The position numbers and the translations under genes were made by a program. The notes under the pieces are model-generated. The model did no database searches and had not been told where the DNA came from. It saw only the letters and a program-made list of their open reading frames with translations. Of a stretch of 64,000 nt of DNA, positions 12,346 through 25,459 are shown piece after piece (the stretch's first letter is position 1; each line of letters begins with the position of its first letter). The stretch comes from Rutidosis leptorrhynchoides (lineage: Eukaryota; Streptophyta; Magnoliopsida; Asterales; Asteraceae): positions 38,998,501 through 39,062,500 of the forward strand of contig NC_092340.1 of assembly GCF_046630445.1 (NCBI RefSeq), given 5' to 3'.

Positions 12346-12583
12346 CGCAGCACAACTGCTTCTTCAGAGTAGTCTGTATAGTTTTGGTTGATGCATAATA
12401 ACGAAAATAAAAAATTAAATAAATAAATATATATAATCACGTGATAAAGCCGAAATTAGCGAATCACGTTATGCATTCCACTAAATCACGAACTGTAATT
12501 GAGTATGTGATTGATGCATGTATAGGAAGAGAGACATGTGCTCATGAGTTCTTCACACGAAACCGAGTTTTTTTGTAGTGTGA

Positions 12584-12688
12584 ATTTTATTTTAGGGGGT
12601 CAAAGGACGGGTACTACGTTTTTCTTTTTCTTTCAGATCTTAAAAGCTTACTTTATGGGATCCTTATTTTTGTTTTTATGAATAGGAA
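12584..12688. repeat. Direct repeat, left copy (~105 bp)
   Basis: TTTTATTTTAGGGGGTCAAA through CGGGTACTACGTTTTTC to TATTTTTGTTTTTATGAATA is repeated at 13932-14035 with only a few mismatches. The copies bracket the TIR-like element. Confidence 0.85.
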
Positions 12689-12708
12689 GTCCATTCTTTT
12701 AATTCTCT

Positions 12709-13861
12709 TATTGTATCCATTCAACTATATTAATTATTCTATTGTATCTTGTTGAGAAGGTATCAGGTTAATATGTAGAGAAATTTCATGATTAATCCAT
12801 AAACTTAACGTCCGTTAAATTTTTCGTTAACTCTCATCTAATCCTACCATTCCCTTCATCATTTTCAAAAAGATAAATTTCATTAATAAAAAAGTAATCA
12901 TTTTACCTTAATCTTCTTCTTTCTTTCACAAAAACACAAATCATTTATGTTCAGGAACTTCATAAATCCATTTAAACTTGAATAATCCAAAATCAATTCT
13001 AAATCCCTACAAACACTACATCGTACAGTAAAAAACAAAACTGTCATGGCCAATCTCATTACCATTTTTCAGAACCACCTCATTATATCACTCATTCTCT
13101 AATTGCAAACGAGTAGTTATGAAACTTTAAATCAGGTGTAGCAATTAGGGAACTTTATATACGAATTTACACTCCCCAATCTCTAAAAAAATAAATGAAG
13201 ATAATATACAGAAATTAGGGAACTTTAATTGCAAATATAGCTGGTGTTGATTTTTCAGTTCTGAAAATCAAGTGTAGTTCATAACTTACCAAATTAAGTG
13301 GCAAACGAGTTTACAACCCCTGACCCACTTCAAAAGTATAATGCAAGGAAACTTATAAAAGGTAATATACCACGTCTGGTCAATCCTGCCAAGTATTCTG
13401 TTTGCAACATCCATCACCAACAAGAAACCGAAAACCAAGATATGAATTTCAAGCTTTGTTCTTCGATTTCACCGGCGTCGCTTTATAAACGACCACCGAA
13501 CCCAATTTTCCTTCAATTTCATTGTTGACGGTAGGTCTGGAATGACGGTAGATCTCGAATGAGTTTCAGATCTGGGTTTCCAATGGGTTTAAAAATCAGG
13601 CCTGCTTAACGATGGTATTTATATGTCTTTGTTTTAGTTTAATTAGGGTCAGGATTTGAACATGAAAGTGTAAAGAAATTAGGGTTTGTATATGAAGGAC
13701 TAATGTCGTTAAGAACTAATAAAGATAACTAGCTTGCAATATCTGATAAACATAAGGGACTAATAATGTAACTTTCTCCATCATGTGACATGAAGTTTAC
13801 CTATTATAACAGGTTAACTACATACAATAGAACAATTAAAATAGTTTAATGCATACAATAG
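12709..13861. mobile_element. TIR-like non-coding element, ~1.15 kb
   Basis: The left end (TATTGTATCCATTCAACTAT then TAATTATTCTATTGTAT) and the reverse complement of the right end (TATTGTATGCATTAAACTAT then TTAATTGTTCTATTGTAT) match over ~50 bp. A second TATTGTATGCATCGAAC unit lies just outside the right end. The interior has short repeated words (GCAAACGAGT, AATTAGGGAACTTTA) and no ORF. No short target duplication was found. The superfamily is unknown. Confidence 0.5.
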
Positions 13862-13931
13862 GAGATTTGAAAGTTCGATGCATACAATATGAATTTGGTG
13901 AAAGTTCAATGCATTTTCAAACAATTTTTCC

Positions 13932-14035
13932 ATTTTATTTTAGGGGGTCAAAGGACGGGTACTACGTTTTTCTTTTTCTTTCAGATCTAAAAAGCTAACT
14001 CTATGGGATCCTTATTTTTGTTTTTATGAATATGA
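13932..14035. repeat. Direct repeat, right copy (~105 bp)
   Basis: Second copy of the segment at 12584-12688, differing at about four positions. The same words then degenerate into a T-rich stretch to 14075. Confidence 0.85.
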
Positions 14036-14660
14036 AGTCCTTATTTTTGTTTTTTTTGTTTTTTTTTTTTGAATATGAATAGTACTCTGTAATAATAATT
14101 GTGAACTTTTTAAAAAAAAAACAAGTCAGTTCAAAGAGAATAGTAACTCAAGCAGCATCAGTAGACAGTTTTTCAATTAGTATATTAGGATAATTTATGG
14201 TTGGGTCTTAAAGTTGGTACTAAAAATTAAGATGGGATCTCAAGTTTAATTTGATCATGGTTGGTCACAAGTTTTTTATATTGTACATGAATGATCTTAG
14301 AGTTATAGTTAACAGATCGTTAGTCTCCATAGTTAAGTAAGACACGAGAGTTAACTCTGAGCCCATTCGTATAAAATGTTTAAAAGTTGATACCAATCAT
14401 GAACGATTTGAGTAACTTCTACATATTGTAATAGCCCGATTAGAGTCTCGTAGAGACTCCACCACAAGACTCATTTTATGTACCATAGTTCAACAAACTT
14501 AACAAAGGTTAGTCACAGACTAAATATATACAGATGTCTTAAACGAATTATACATATTGTTTCCACTTGATAAAAGGTTTGTCAAGTTTAACAAGGAGTA
14601 GAATCAGCAAGTCCCTGAAGCGGAATAACATATTTATCATTGTCTTTTTGAGTATTTAGT

Positions 14661-14936
14661 TATGAGCTAAGGGTATTATAATGGTATACACTGCAGAGTC
14701 AACGAAGTCAATGCTACAGATAATGGTCAAGTCAATAACATATCCAGTCAACATAGCAAACGCAGAAAATATCTCATCAGCTTAGATTGTATATAGCTAA
14801 TTTATATTGATTGTTAGGGTTGTTAGAATTCTGTTAGCACTATTACATTATCTTAGGGTTTATATACCCTTGCTACTCCATTGTATTACTCAGTTGTTCA
14901 TAATGAAAGCTATGTGTTCAATTCACTTTACTCTTA
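14661..14936 (+). mobile_element. 5' LTR of the copia element (approximate ends)
   Basis: The block contains a GGGTTTATATACCC TATA region (about 14858-14871) and runs up to the primer site. Both termini are uncertain: the left could be the TGAGC at 14669-14673 or a nearby TGG, and no 3' LTR copy is available for comparison. Confidence 0.55.
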
Positions 14937-14948
14937 TGGTATCAGAGC
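14937..14948 (+). promoter_or_regulatory. Primer-binding site of the copia element
   Basis: TGGTATCAGAGC is complementary to the 3' end of initiator Met-tRNA, the usual primer of plant copia reverse transcription. Confidence 0.85.
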
Positions 14949-15194
14949 AAATCATCAACTGATTCAATCGATCCGCCATTTTCTCCGATCAATCAACTCA
15001 ATCACTGATCCGCCATTTTTTCCGGTGACCTAAACATCTCAGGTTACCATTTCACTCTTCTCCGATCAATCACTAATCGATTATCACTCAATCAATCACT
15101 CGATTGTCATCTACTTTACCTAATTTCAAAAATAACACAATTCAGATCTACTTCAATTTAACCTAATCTCTCCATCTTACGAACAAAATTCAAG

Positions 15195-15431
15195 ATGTCA
15201 ATCAACTCTACAACAAATCTGATCACTGCTAAAGACACTAATTCACCTAATCATCCTCTTTTCCTTCATCAACATGATCATCCAAGTCTGATTCTCATCT
15301 CGAAGAAGTTAACTGGCTCAAAAAACTACAGTACATGGAGGAGATCGATGACTATTGCTCTCAATGCAAAGAACAAATTGCAGATTGTGACTGGAGACTA
15401 CACTGAACCATCTGCAGATTCAGGAAACAAG
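15195..15431 (+). pseudogene. Copia gag, N-terminal piece
   Basis: ATG at 15195 opens 79 codons with the copia gag N-terminal features HPLFLHQHDHPS and NYSTWRRSMTIALNAKNK. The frame is cut after Ser-Gly-Asn-Lys by element C, whose target duplication ACAAG (15427-15431) overlaps the last codons. It continues in frame at 54405. Gag would form the particle around the element RNA. Confidence 0.85.
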
Positions 15432-16235
15432 TGTGACAACCCGGGAATTTCCGACCAAATTTAAGCTTACTCTTTATATGGTTTCGACACGATAAGCAAA
15501 GTCTATTAAACTGAACCTCAAAAATTTTTTTGAACTATTTCATATGTTCAATTAACTTCGACCATTCTTGATGATTCATGAACAACTATTTATAAATAGA
15601 TACATGTATATTTAAATATGTGAATATATAATAGTAATTGAAAATATAATTTGAAATATTATATGTTATTGTTATTAAAATTAATTATGTAAAATAAAAT
15701 AAAAATAGGATAATATAATAATAATTATTTAAAACATATCTATATATAAATAAAGTATATTAAATATATATTTTGTAATTTCAAATCTATTTAGTAAATG
15801 GCAGTAACACTCAAATGCCATTTGATGAATATTAAACAAGTTTAATACGAACTTACATGATTTTACAGTAAACGGCGATTCGAAAATGAGTTATATAATT
15901 TATAGGTTTATTCAATATGTATTTGGGAACTATTTGTTAAGTATTAAATCTTTTTATATTTTAGCTGGGATTGGGAGTGGATAGTGAGTTACTTTTTATT
16001 TAATAGTTAATGATCGAATTTTATATCATAATGGCCAAAATAAATAAATATAGTTAATTTACAAATTTGGAATTTTTCTGAACACTTTTAATTCGCCACC
16101 AATTCATCAACGGAGTACGATAATGCAGTCCATATAAACTGTCGGTAGAATTATCCAAATTTGAGGCTGCTTAATTGTTGAAATTATTCTACACGTTTTC
16201 TTTTCTTCCACTTTATCCTATCAATTATGATAATG

Positions 16236-16352
<117 letters not shown>

Positions 16353-16504
16353 GGTACATGAGTGTACAAATAACCAAATCACCCACTTACTTTCAATTAA
16401 ATGCATCCGTAAATTTAGGTGATTGATGATTGATAATACTTTACTTTAATCAATATCTAATCTATATATTAATATACATAATACATATTTAGATACAATG
16501 GAGT

Positions 16505-16612
<108 letters not shown>

Positions 16613-17084
16613 CACCCATATCACCTCTCTTCCCTATAACCACCAACTATGACCAACTGAATCATCCTCTTCTTCTTGTGTTCTTTTCCTTCCTGTTTTA
16701 GACAAACTCAACGAAAACCATACACCACCATCACCCTTGATCAATACTCACTTAAGATCATCAAGACCCACTATCATCATGAATCACCTTCCATCACCTG
16801 CTACACCACAAAACACTGTGGTTAAACGCTATTGCAGTTGTTTTCATAATTACTGTTTCCACTTTTATTTTCTATGGAAACCCAAAACGAGGAACCCATT
16901 GAATTACTACTATTATGTTGCTACTGCATAACTGTATGATGTTTAATGCTTTCTGTTTGTATGTTACTCGAAACTCACCACCTTTGTAATCTCCACCACA
17001 TCACCATTAACCCATCACCACAAGTCACCGCCATCGAGAACCCATCAAACTCCATTAACACCACCTTCATCTCACGGCTACCAC

Positions 17085-20000
17085 TGAAATGTCCCGTTCT
17101 TATTGACTAAAAACGTTCCATATTAATTGATTTCGTTGCGAGGTTTTGACCTCTATATGAGACGTTTTTCAAAGACTGCATTCATTTTTAAAACAAACCA
17201 TAACCTTTATTTCATAGATAAAGGTTTTAAAAAGCTTTACGTAGATTATCAAATAATGATAATCTAAAATATTCTGTTTACACACGACCATTACATAATG
17301 GTTTACAATACAAATATGTTACAACAAAATAAGTTTCTTGAATGCAGTTTTTACACAATATCATACAAGCATGGACTCCAAATCTCGTCCTTATTTAAGT
17401 ATGCGACAGCGGAAGCTCTTAATAATCACCTGAGAATAAACATGCTTAAAACGTCAACAAAAATGTTGGTGAGTTATAGGTTTAACCTATATATATCAAA
17501 TCATAATAATAGACCACAAGATTTCATATTTCAATACACATCCCATACATAGAGATAAAAATCATTCATTTGGTGAACACCTGGTAACCGACATTAACAA
17601 GATGCATATATAAGAATATCCCCATCATTCCGGGACACCCTTCGGATATGATATAAATTTCGAAGTACTAAAGCATCCAGTACTTTGGATGGGGTTTGTT
17701 AGGCCCAATAGATCTATCTTTAGGATTCGCGTCAATTAGGGTGTCTGTTCCCTAATTCATAGATTACCAGACTTAATAAAAAGGGGCATATTCGATTTTG
17801 ATAATTCAACCATAGAATGTAGTTTCACGTACTTGTGTCTATTTTGTAAATCATTTATAAAACCTGCATGTATTCTCATCCCAAAAATATTAGATTTTAA
17901 AAGTGGGACTATAACTCACTTTCACAGATTTTTACTTCGTCGGGAAGTAAGACTTGGCCACTGGTTGATTCACGAACCTATAACAATATATACATATATA
18001 TCAAAGTATGTTCAAAATATATTTACAACACTTTTAATATATTTTGATGTTTTAAGTTTATTAAGTCAGCTGTCCTCGTTAGTAACCTATAACTAGTTGT
18101 CCACAGTTAGATGTACAGAAATAAATCGATAAATATTATCTTGAATCAATCCACGACCCAGTGTATACGTATCTCAGTATTGATCACAACTCAAACTATA
18201 TATATTTTGGAATCAACCTCAACCCTGTATAGCTAACTCCAACATTCACATATAGAGTGTCTATGGTTGTTCCGAAATATATATAGATGTGTCGACATGA
18301 TAGGTCGAAACATTGTATACGTGTCTATGGTATCTCAAGATTACATAATATACAATACAAGTTGATTAAGTTATGGTTGGAATAGATTTGTTACCAATTT
18401 TCACGTAGCTAAAATGAGAAAAATTATCCAATCTTGTTTTACCCATAACTTCTTCATTTTAAATCCGTTTTGAGTGAATCAAATTGCTATGGTTTCATAT
18501 TGAACTCTATTTTATGAATCTAAACAGAAAAGTATAGGTTTATAGTCGGAAAAATAAGTTACAAGTCGTTTTTGTAAAGGTAGTCATTTCAGTCGAAAGA
18601 ACGACGTCTAGATGACCATTTTAGAAAACATACTTCCACTTTGAGTTTAATCATAATTTTTGGATATAGTTTCATGTTCATAATAAAAATCATTTTCTCA
18701 GAATAACAACTTTAAAATCAAAGTTTATCATAGTTTTTAATTAACTAACCCAAAACAGCCCGCGGTGTTACTACGACGGCGTAAATCCGGTTTTACGGTG
18801 TTTTTCGTGTTTCCAGGTTTTAAATCATTAAGTTAGCATATCATATAGATATAGAACATGTGTTTAGTTGATTTTAAAAGTCAAGTTAGAAGGATTAACT
18901 TTTGTTTGCGAACAAGTTTAGAATTAACTAAACTATGTTCTAGTGATTACAAGTTTAAACCTTCGAATAAGATAGCTTTATATGTATGAATCGAATGATG
19001 TTATGAACATCATTACTACCTTAAGTTCCTTGGATAAACCTACTGGAAAAGAGAAAAATGGATCTAGCTTCAATGGATCCTTGGATGGCTCGAAGTTCTT
19101 GAAGCAGAATCATGACACGCAAACAAGTTCAAGTAAGATCATCACTTGAAATAAGATTGTTATAGTTATAGAAATTGAACCAAAGTTTGAATATGATTAT
19201 TACCTTGTATTAGAATGATAACCTACTGTAAGAAACAAAGATTTCTTGAGGTTGGATGATCACCTTACAAGATTGGAAGTGAGCTAGCAAACTTGAAAGT
19301 ATTCTTGATTTTATGAAACTAGAACTTTTGGAATTTATGAAGAACACTTAGAACTTGAAGATAGAACTTGAGAGAGATCAATTAGATGAAGAAAATTGAA
19401 GAATGAAAGTGTTTGTAGGTGTTTTTGGTCGTTGGTGTATGGATTAGATATAAAGGATATGTAATTTTGTTTTCATGTAAATAAGTCATGAATGATTACT
19501 CATATTTTTGTAATTTTATGAGATATTTCATGCTAGTTGCCAAATGATGGTTCCCACATGTGTTAGGTGACTCACATGGGCTGCTAAGAGCTGATAATTG
19601 GAGTGTATATACCAATAGTACATACATCTAAAAGCTGTGTATTGTACGAGTACGAATACGGGTGCATACGAGTAGAATTGTTGATGAAACTGAACGAGGA
19701 TGTAATTGTAAGCATTTTTGTTAAGTAGAAGTATTTTGATAAGTGTCTTGAAGTCTTTCAAAAGTGTATGAATACATATTAAAACACTACATGTATATAC
19801 ATTTTAACTGAGTCGTTAAGTCATCGTTAGTCGTTACATGTAAATGTTGTTTTGAAACCTTTAGGTTAACGATCTTGTTGAATGTTGTTAACCCATTGTT
19901 TATTATAACAAATGAGATATGAAATTGTTATATTATCATGATATTATGATATATAATATATCTCAGTATGATGTATATACAGTTAAATGTCGTTACAACG

Positions 20001-20509
20001 ATAATCGTTACATATATGTCTCGTTTCGAAATCATTAAGTTAGTAGTCTTATTTTTACATATGTATTTCATTGTTAATACACTTAATAATATATTTACTT
20101 ATCATTTAACATAATTAACCAAGTGTATCAATATCTTAATATGATTCATATGTACCTAGTAAGACGTTGTTATAACGATAATCGTTATATATATCGTTTT
20201 CGAGTTTCTTAAATTAATAGTCTCATTTTTATGTATATAACTCATTGTTAAAATACCTAATGAGATACATACTTATAATAAAAACATGTTAACTATATAT
20301 ATAACCATATATATGTCATCGTATAGTTTTTACAAGTTTTAACGTTCGTGAATCACCGGTCAACTTGGGTGGTCAATTGTCTATATGAAACATATTTCAA
20401 TTAATCAAGTCTTAACAAGTTTGATTGTTTAACATGTTGGAAACATTTAATCATGTAAATATCAATCTCAATTAATATATATAAACATGGAAAAGTTCGG
20501 GTCACTACA
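17085..20509 (-). mobile_element. Element A 3' LTR
   Basis: 3,425 bp, TG...CA on the minus strand (TGTAGTGACCCGAAC start, GACGGGACATTTCA end). A TATA-like stretch lies at about 19449-19456 on the minus strand. Short ORFs inside are duplicated in the other LTR and have no domains. Confidence 0.93.
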
Positions 20510-20524
20510 GTACCTACCCGTTAA
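20510..20524 (-). promoter_or_regulatory. 3' polypurine tract of element A
   Basis: Minus strand TTAACGGGTAGGTAC lies directly against the 3' LTR start. This is where plus-strand DNA synthesis is expected to be primed. Identical in B (36646-36660) and C (49913-49927). Confidence 0.75.
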
Positions 20525-20544
20525 ATAAATTTCGTCCCGAAATT

Positions 20545-20652
20545 TTAAGCTGTTGAAGGTGTTGACGAATCTTCTGGAAATAGATGCGGGTATTTCTTCT
20601 TCATCTGATCTTCACGCTCCCAGGTGAACTCGGGTCCTCTACGAGCATTCCA
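20545..20652 (-). pseudogene. Chromodomain C-terminal half beyond the shared stop (element A)
   Basis: Directly after the TAA at 20655-20653 the same frame stays open for 35 codons, giving [15 protein letters not shown] and a KKKYPHLF end before a second stop at 20547-20545. In element F the same region is joined by Arg (VRVRWND), showing that the stop replaces an Arg codon. The chromodomain-like tail of chromoviral integrase is thought to steer integration to heterochromatin. Confidence 0.75.
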
Positions 20653-23600
20653 TTAAACCTTAACAATTGGTATCTTGTTTTGCTTAAGTCTTTTAACCTC
20701 ACGATCCATTATTTCGACGGGTTCTTCGATGAATTGAAGTTTTTCGTTGATTTGGATTTCATCTAACGGAATAGTGAGATCTTCTTTAGCAAAACATTTC
20801 TTCAAATTCGAGACGTGGAAAGTGTTATGTACAGCCGCGAGTTGTTGAGGTAACTCAAGTCGGTAAGCTACTGGTCCGACACGATCAATAATCTTGAATG
20901 GTCCAATATACCTTGGATTTAATTTCCCTCGTTTACCAAATCGAACAACGCCTTTCAAAGGTGCAACCTTAAGCATGACCATCTCTCCAATTTCAAATTC
21001 TATATCTTTTCTTTTAATGTCAGCGTAGCTCTTTTGTCGACTTTGGGCGGTTTTCAACCGTTGTTGAATTTGGATGATCTTCTCGGTAGTTTCTTGTATA
21101 ATCTCCGGACCCGTAATCTGTCTATCCCCCACTTCACTCCAACAAATCGGAGACCTGCACTTTCTACCATAAAGTGCTTCAAACGGCGCCATCTCAATGC
21201 TTGAATGGTAGCTGTTGTTGTAGGAAAATTCTGCTAACGGTAGATGTCGATCCCAACTTTTCCGAAATCAATAACACATGCTCGTAGCATGTCTTCAAGC
21301 GTTTGTATCGTCCTTTCGCTCTGTCCATCAGTTTGTAGATGATAGGCAGTACTCATGTCTAGACGAGTTCCTAATGCTTGCTGTAATGTCTGCCAGAATC
21401 TTGAAATAAATCTGCCATCCCTATCAGAGATAATAGAGATTGGTATTCCATGTCTGGAGACGAATTCCTTCAAATACAGTCGTGCTAACTTCTCCATCTT
21501 GTCATCTTCTCTTATTGGCAGATAGTGTGCTGATTTGGTGAGACGATCAACTATTACCCAAATAGTATCAAAACCACTTGCAGTCCTTGGCAATTTAGTG
21601 ATGAAATCCATGGTAATGTTTTCCCATTTCCATTCCGGGATTTCGGGTTGTTGAAGTAGACCTGATGGTTTCTGATGCTCAGCTTTGACCTTAGAACACG
21701 TCAAACATTCTCCTACGTATTTAGCAACATCGGCTTTCATACCCGGCCACCAAAAATGTTTCTTGAGATCCTTGTACATCTTCCCCGTTCCAGGATGTAT
21801 TGAGTATCTGGTTTTATGAGCTTCTCTAAGTACCATTTCTCTCATATCTCCAAATTTTGGTACCCAAATCCTTTCAGCCCTATACCGGGTTCCGTCTTCC
21901 CGAATATTAAGATGCTTCTCCGATCCTTTGGGTATTTCATCCTTTAAATTTCCCTCTTTTAAAACTCCTTGTTGCGCCTCCTTTATTTGAGTAGTAAGGT
22001 TATTATGAATCATTATATTCATAGATTTTACTCGAATGGGTTCTCTGTCCTTCCTGCTCAAGGCATCGGCTACCACATTTGCCTTCCCCGGGTGGTAACG
22101 AATCTCAAAGTCGTAATCATTCAATAATTCAATCCACCTACGCTGCCTCATATTCAGCTGTTTCTGATTAAATATGTGTTGAAGACTTTTGTGGTCGGTA
22201 TATATAATACTTTTGACCCCATATAAGTAGTGCCTCCAAGTCTTTAATGCAAAAACAACCGCGCCTAATTCCAAATCATGCGTCGTATAATTTTGTTCGT
22301 GAATCTTCAATTGTCTAGACGCATAAGCAATCACCTTCGTTCGTTGCATTAATACACAACCGAGACCTTGCTTTGATGCGTCACAATAAATCACAAAATC
22401 ATCATTCCCTTCAGGCAATGACAATACAGGTGCCGTAGTTAGCTTTTTCTTCAATAACTGAAACGCTTTCTCTTGTTCATCATTCCATTCAAATTTCTTC
22501 CCTTTATGCGTTAATGCAGTCAAGGGTTTTGCTATTCTGGAAAAGTCTTGGATGAACCTTCTGTAGTAACCAGCTAGTCCTAAAAACTGGCGTACGTGTT
22601 TCGGAGTTTTCGGGGTTTCCCACTTTTCAACAGTTTCTATCTTTGCTGGATCCACCTTAATACCTTCTTTGTTCACTATGTGACCGAGGAATTGAACTTC
22701 TTCCAACCAAAATGCACACTTTGAAAACTTAGCGTACAATTCTTCCTTCCTCAATACTTCTAACACCTTTCTCAAATGTTCACCGTGTTCTTGGTCATTC
22801 TTTGAGTAAATAAATATGTCATCAATGAAAACAATGACAAACTTGTCAAGGTATGGTCCACACACTCGGTTCATAAGGTCCATGAACACAGCTGGTGCAT
22901 TAGTTAAACCAAACGGCATGACCATAAACTCGTAATGACCGTAACGTGTTCTGAAAGCAGTCTTTGGAATATCATCTTCTTTCACCCGCATTTGATGATA
23001 CCCGGAACGTAAGTCAATCTTTGAATAAACAGACGAGCCTTGTAGTTGATCAAATAAGTCGTCGATTCTCGGTAGTGGGTAGCGGTTCTTGATGGTAAGT
23101 TTGTTCAACTCTCGGTAGTCGATACACAACCTGAATGTACCATCTTTCTTCTTGACAAACAAAACAGGAGCTCCCCACGGTGATGTGCTTGGTCGAATGA
23201 AACCACGCTCTAAAAGTTCTTGTAATTGGCTTTGCAGTTCTTTCATCTCGCTGGGTGCTAGTCTGTAAGGAGCACGAGCTATTGGTGCAGCTCCTGGTAC
23301 AAGATCTATTTGAAATTCAACGGATCGATGTGGGGGTAATCCCGGTAATTCTTTCGGAAATACATCGGGAAATTCTTTTGCAATGGGAACATCATTGATG
23401 CTCTTTTCTTCAGTTTGTACTTTCTCGACGTGTGCTAGAACAGCATAGCAACCTTTTCTTATTAGTTTTTGTGCCTTCAAATTACTAATAAGATGTAGCT
23501 TCGTGTTGCCCTTTTCTCCGTACACCATTAAGGGTTTTCCTTTTTCTCGTATAATGCGAATTGCATTTTTGTAACAAACGATCTCCGCTTTCACTTCTTT

Positions 23601-25118
23601 CAACCAGTCCATACCGATTATCACATCAAAACTCCCTAACTCTACTGGTATCAAATCAATCTTAAATGTTTCGCTAACCAGTTTAATTTCTCGATTCCGA
23701 CATATATTATCTGCTGAAATTAATTTACCATTTGCTAATTCGAGTAAAAATTTACTATCCAAAGGCGTCAATGGACAACTTAATTTAGCACAAAAATCTC
23801 TACTCATATAGCTTCTATCCGCACCCGAATCAAATAAAACGTAAGCAGATTTATTGTCAATAAGAAACGTACCCGTAACAAGCTCCGGGTCTTCCTGTGC
23901 CTCTACCGCATTAATATTGAAAACTCGTCCACGGCCTTGTCCATTCGTGTTCTCCTGGTTCGGGCAATTTCTAATAATGTGGCCTGGTTTTCCACATTTA
24001 TAACAAACTACATTGGCATAACTTGCTCCGACACTACTTGCTCCGCCATTACTCGTTCCGACACCATTTGTTCCTTTCGTTCTATTAACCCCTGGTCCGT
24101 AGACCTCACACTTCGCCGCGCTATGACCATTTCTTTTACACTTGTTGCAAAATTTGGTGCAGAACCCCGAGTGATTATTTTCACACCTTTGGCATAGCTG
24201 CTTCTGATTGTTGTTATTGTTGCGGTTATTATTGTTGTTGGGATGATTGTTGTAGTTGCTGTTGTTGTTGTTGTTGTTGTTGTTGGGCCGTTTGTTGTAG
24301 TTGCGATTGATGTTGCGATTGTTGGGATAATTGTTGCGATTATTGTTGTAATTGCTGTTGTTGTTGTATTGGTGATTCTTATCACCGTTTTCCTCCCACT
24401 TTCTTTTGACTTGCTTCACATTGGCCTCTTCAGCAGTCTGTTCTTTAATTCTTTCTTCAATCTGGTTCACTAGTTTGTGAGCCATTCTACATGCCTGTTG
24501 TATGGAGGCGGGCTCGTGTGAACTTATATCTTCTTGGATTCTTTCCGGTAATCCTTTCACAAACGCGTCGATCTTCTCTTCCTCATCTTCGAATGCTCCC
24601 GGACACAATAGGCACAATTCTGTGAATCGTCTTTCGTACGTGGTAATATCAAATCCTTGGGTTCGTAACCCTCTAAGTTCTGTCTTGAGCTTATTGACCT
24701 CGGTTCTGGGACGGTACTTCTCGTTCATCAAGTGCTTGAATGCTGACCACGGTAGTGCGTACGCACCGTCTTGTCCCACCTGCTCTAGATAGGTATTCCA
24801 CCATGTTAACGCAGAACCTGTGAAGGTATGCGTAGCATACTTCACTTTGTCCTCTTCAGTACACTTACTTATGGCAAACACCGATTCGACCTTCTCGGTC
24901 CACCGTTTCAATCCGATCGGTCCTTCGGTTCCATCAAATTCCAAAGGTTTGCAGGCAGTGAATTCTTTGTAGGTGCATCCTACACGATTTCCTGTACTGC
25001 TAGATCCAAGGTTATTGTTGGTATGTAGCGCAGCCTGTACTGCGGCTATGTTTGAAGCTAGAAAAGTACGGAATTCCTCTTCATTCATATTCACGGTGTG
25101 TCGAGTAGTCGGTGCCAT
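20653..25118 (-). pseudogene. Element A gag-pol polyprotein, frameshifted in integrase
   Basis: The preferred start is [10 protein letters not shown] at 25118; an upstream in-frame ATG at 25154 is less likely. Domains in order: retrotransposon gag (about 70-190), Asn-rich linker (about 246-304), zinc-binding Cys/His motifs including [14 protein letters not shown] (about 305-381), protease with DSGAD (about 430), reverse transcriptase with FIDD (about 764), RNase H ([13 protein letters not shown]), integrase with its HHCC finger and D,D,E residues ([22 protein letters not shown]), then a partial chromodomain. A one-base loss near 21257-21264 shifts the frame between Asp-Phe and Ser-Trp-Asp of integrase, where B is in frame. 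The rest is open from about 21192 to 20653. Without the shift the frame would be open from gag to the chromodomain stop. Confidence 0.92.
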
Positions 25119-25256
25119 TTCCTTCAAAATAGTTAAATGGAACAAGTTAATCATACAGAATATTAAGAGTAGTTAATAGTATTTCGTAGCATAATATGAA
25201 CTCATTTATAAAAGCTTTTTCTTCATATTAGCGTTTTATAAGTTTAAATTCGGGTA

Positions 25257-25271
25257 GTACCTACCCGTTAA
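25257..25271 (-). promoter_or_regulatory. Internal polypurine-tract copy upstream of gag (element A)
   Basis: Minus strand TTAACGGGTAGGTAC is identical over 15 nt to the 3' polypurine tract, but lies ~140 nt upstream of the gag start. With its flank it also forms a CGGGTAG-GTA-CTACCCG hairpin. Its use as a second plus-strand primer is conjecture. Confidence 0.55.
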
Positions 25272-25459
25272 GTTCATACTTAGTAGCTAATATACAATTC
25301 AACTACTACAATTCTATATGAAAAACTGATTATAATAATATTTCGTGTTCAAACTTTTATACAATATTTTACAAACTTACAATACCGCTTATTTTACATA
25401 AAGCATGAAATATAGCACACAATAACTTTGATACAAGATAGTTGTGAAGATAATTCTAG

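Larger units (their letters stand above)
12263..14660. other. Intergenic region upstream of the TBC gene
   Basis: It contains the promoter side of the TBC gene, a pair of ~105-bp direct repeats (12584-12688 and 13932-14035) and, between them, a TIR-like element. Beyond 14036 is unassigned AT-rich DNA up to the copia LTR. The short ORF at 13298-13528 has no recognisable domain and is not supported. Confidence 0.6.

Noticed and set aside
13298-13528. 76-codon plus-strand ORF
   Set aside because: No homology pattern recognised, within a non-coding TIR-like element, and no conserved neighbours.
17298-19761. ORFs of 84, 87 and 77 codons in the A LTR, repeated exactly at 27317-29780
   Set aside because: Their repetition reflects near-identical LTRs, not conservation of proteins; no domains.
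23937-25176. Plus-strand and off-frame ORFs over gag of A and B (Thr-rich, Val-rich)
   Set aside because: They are shadows of the Asn-rich linker and gag coding strand.
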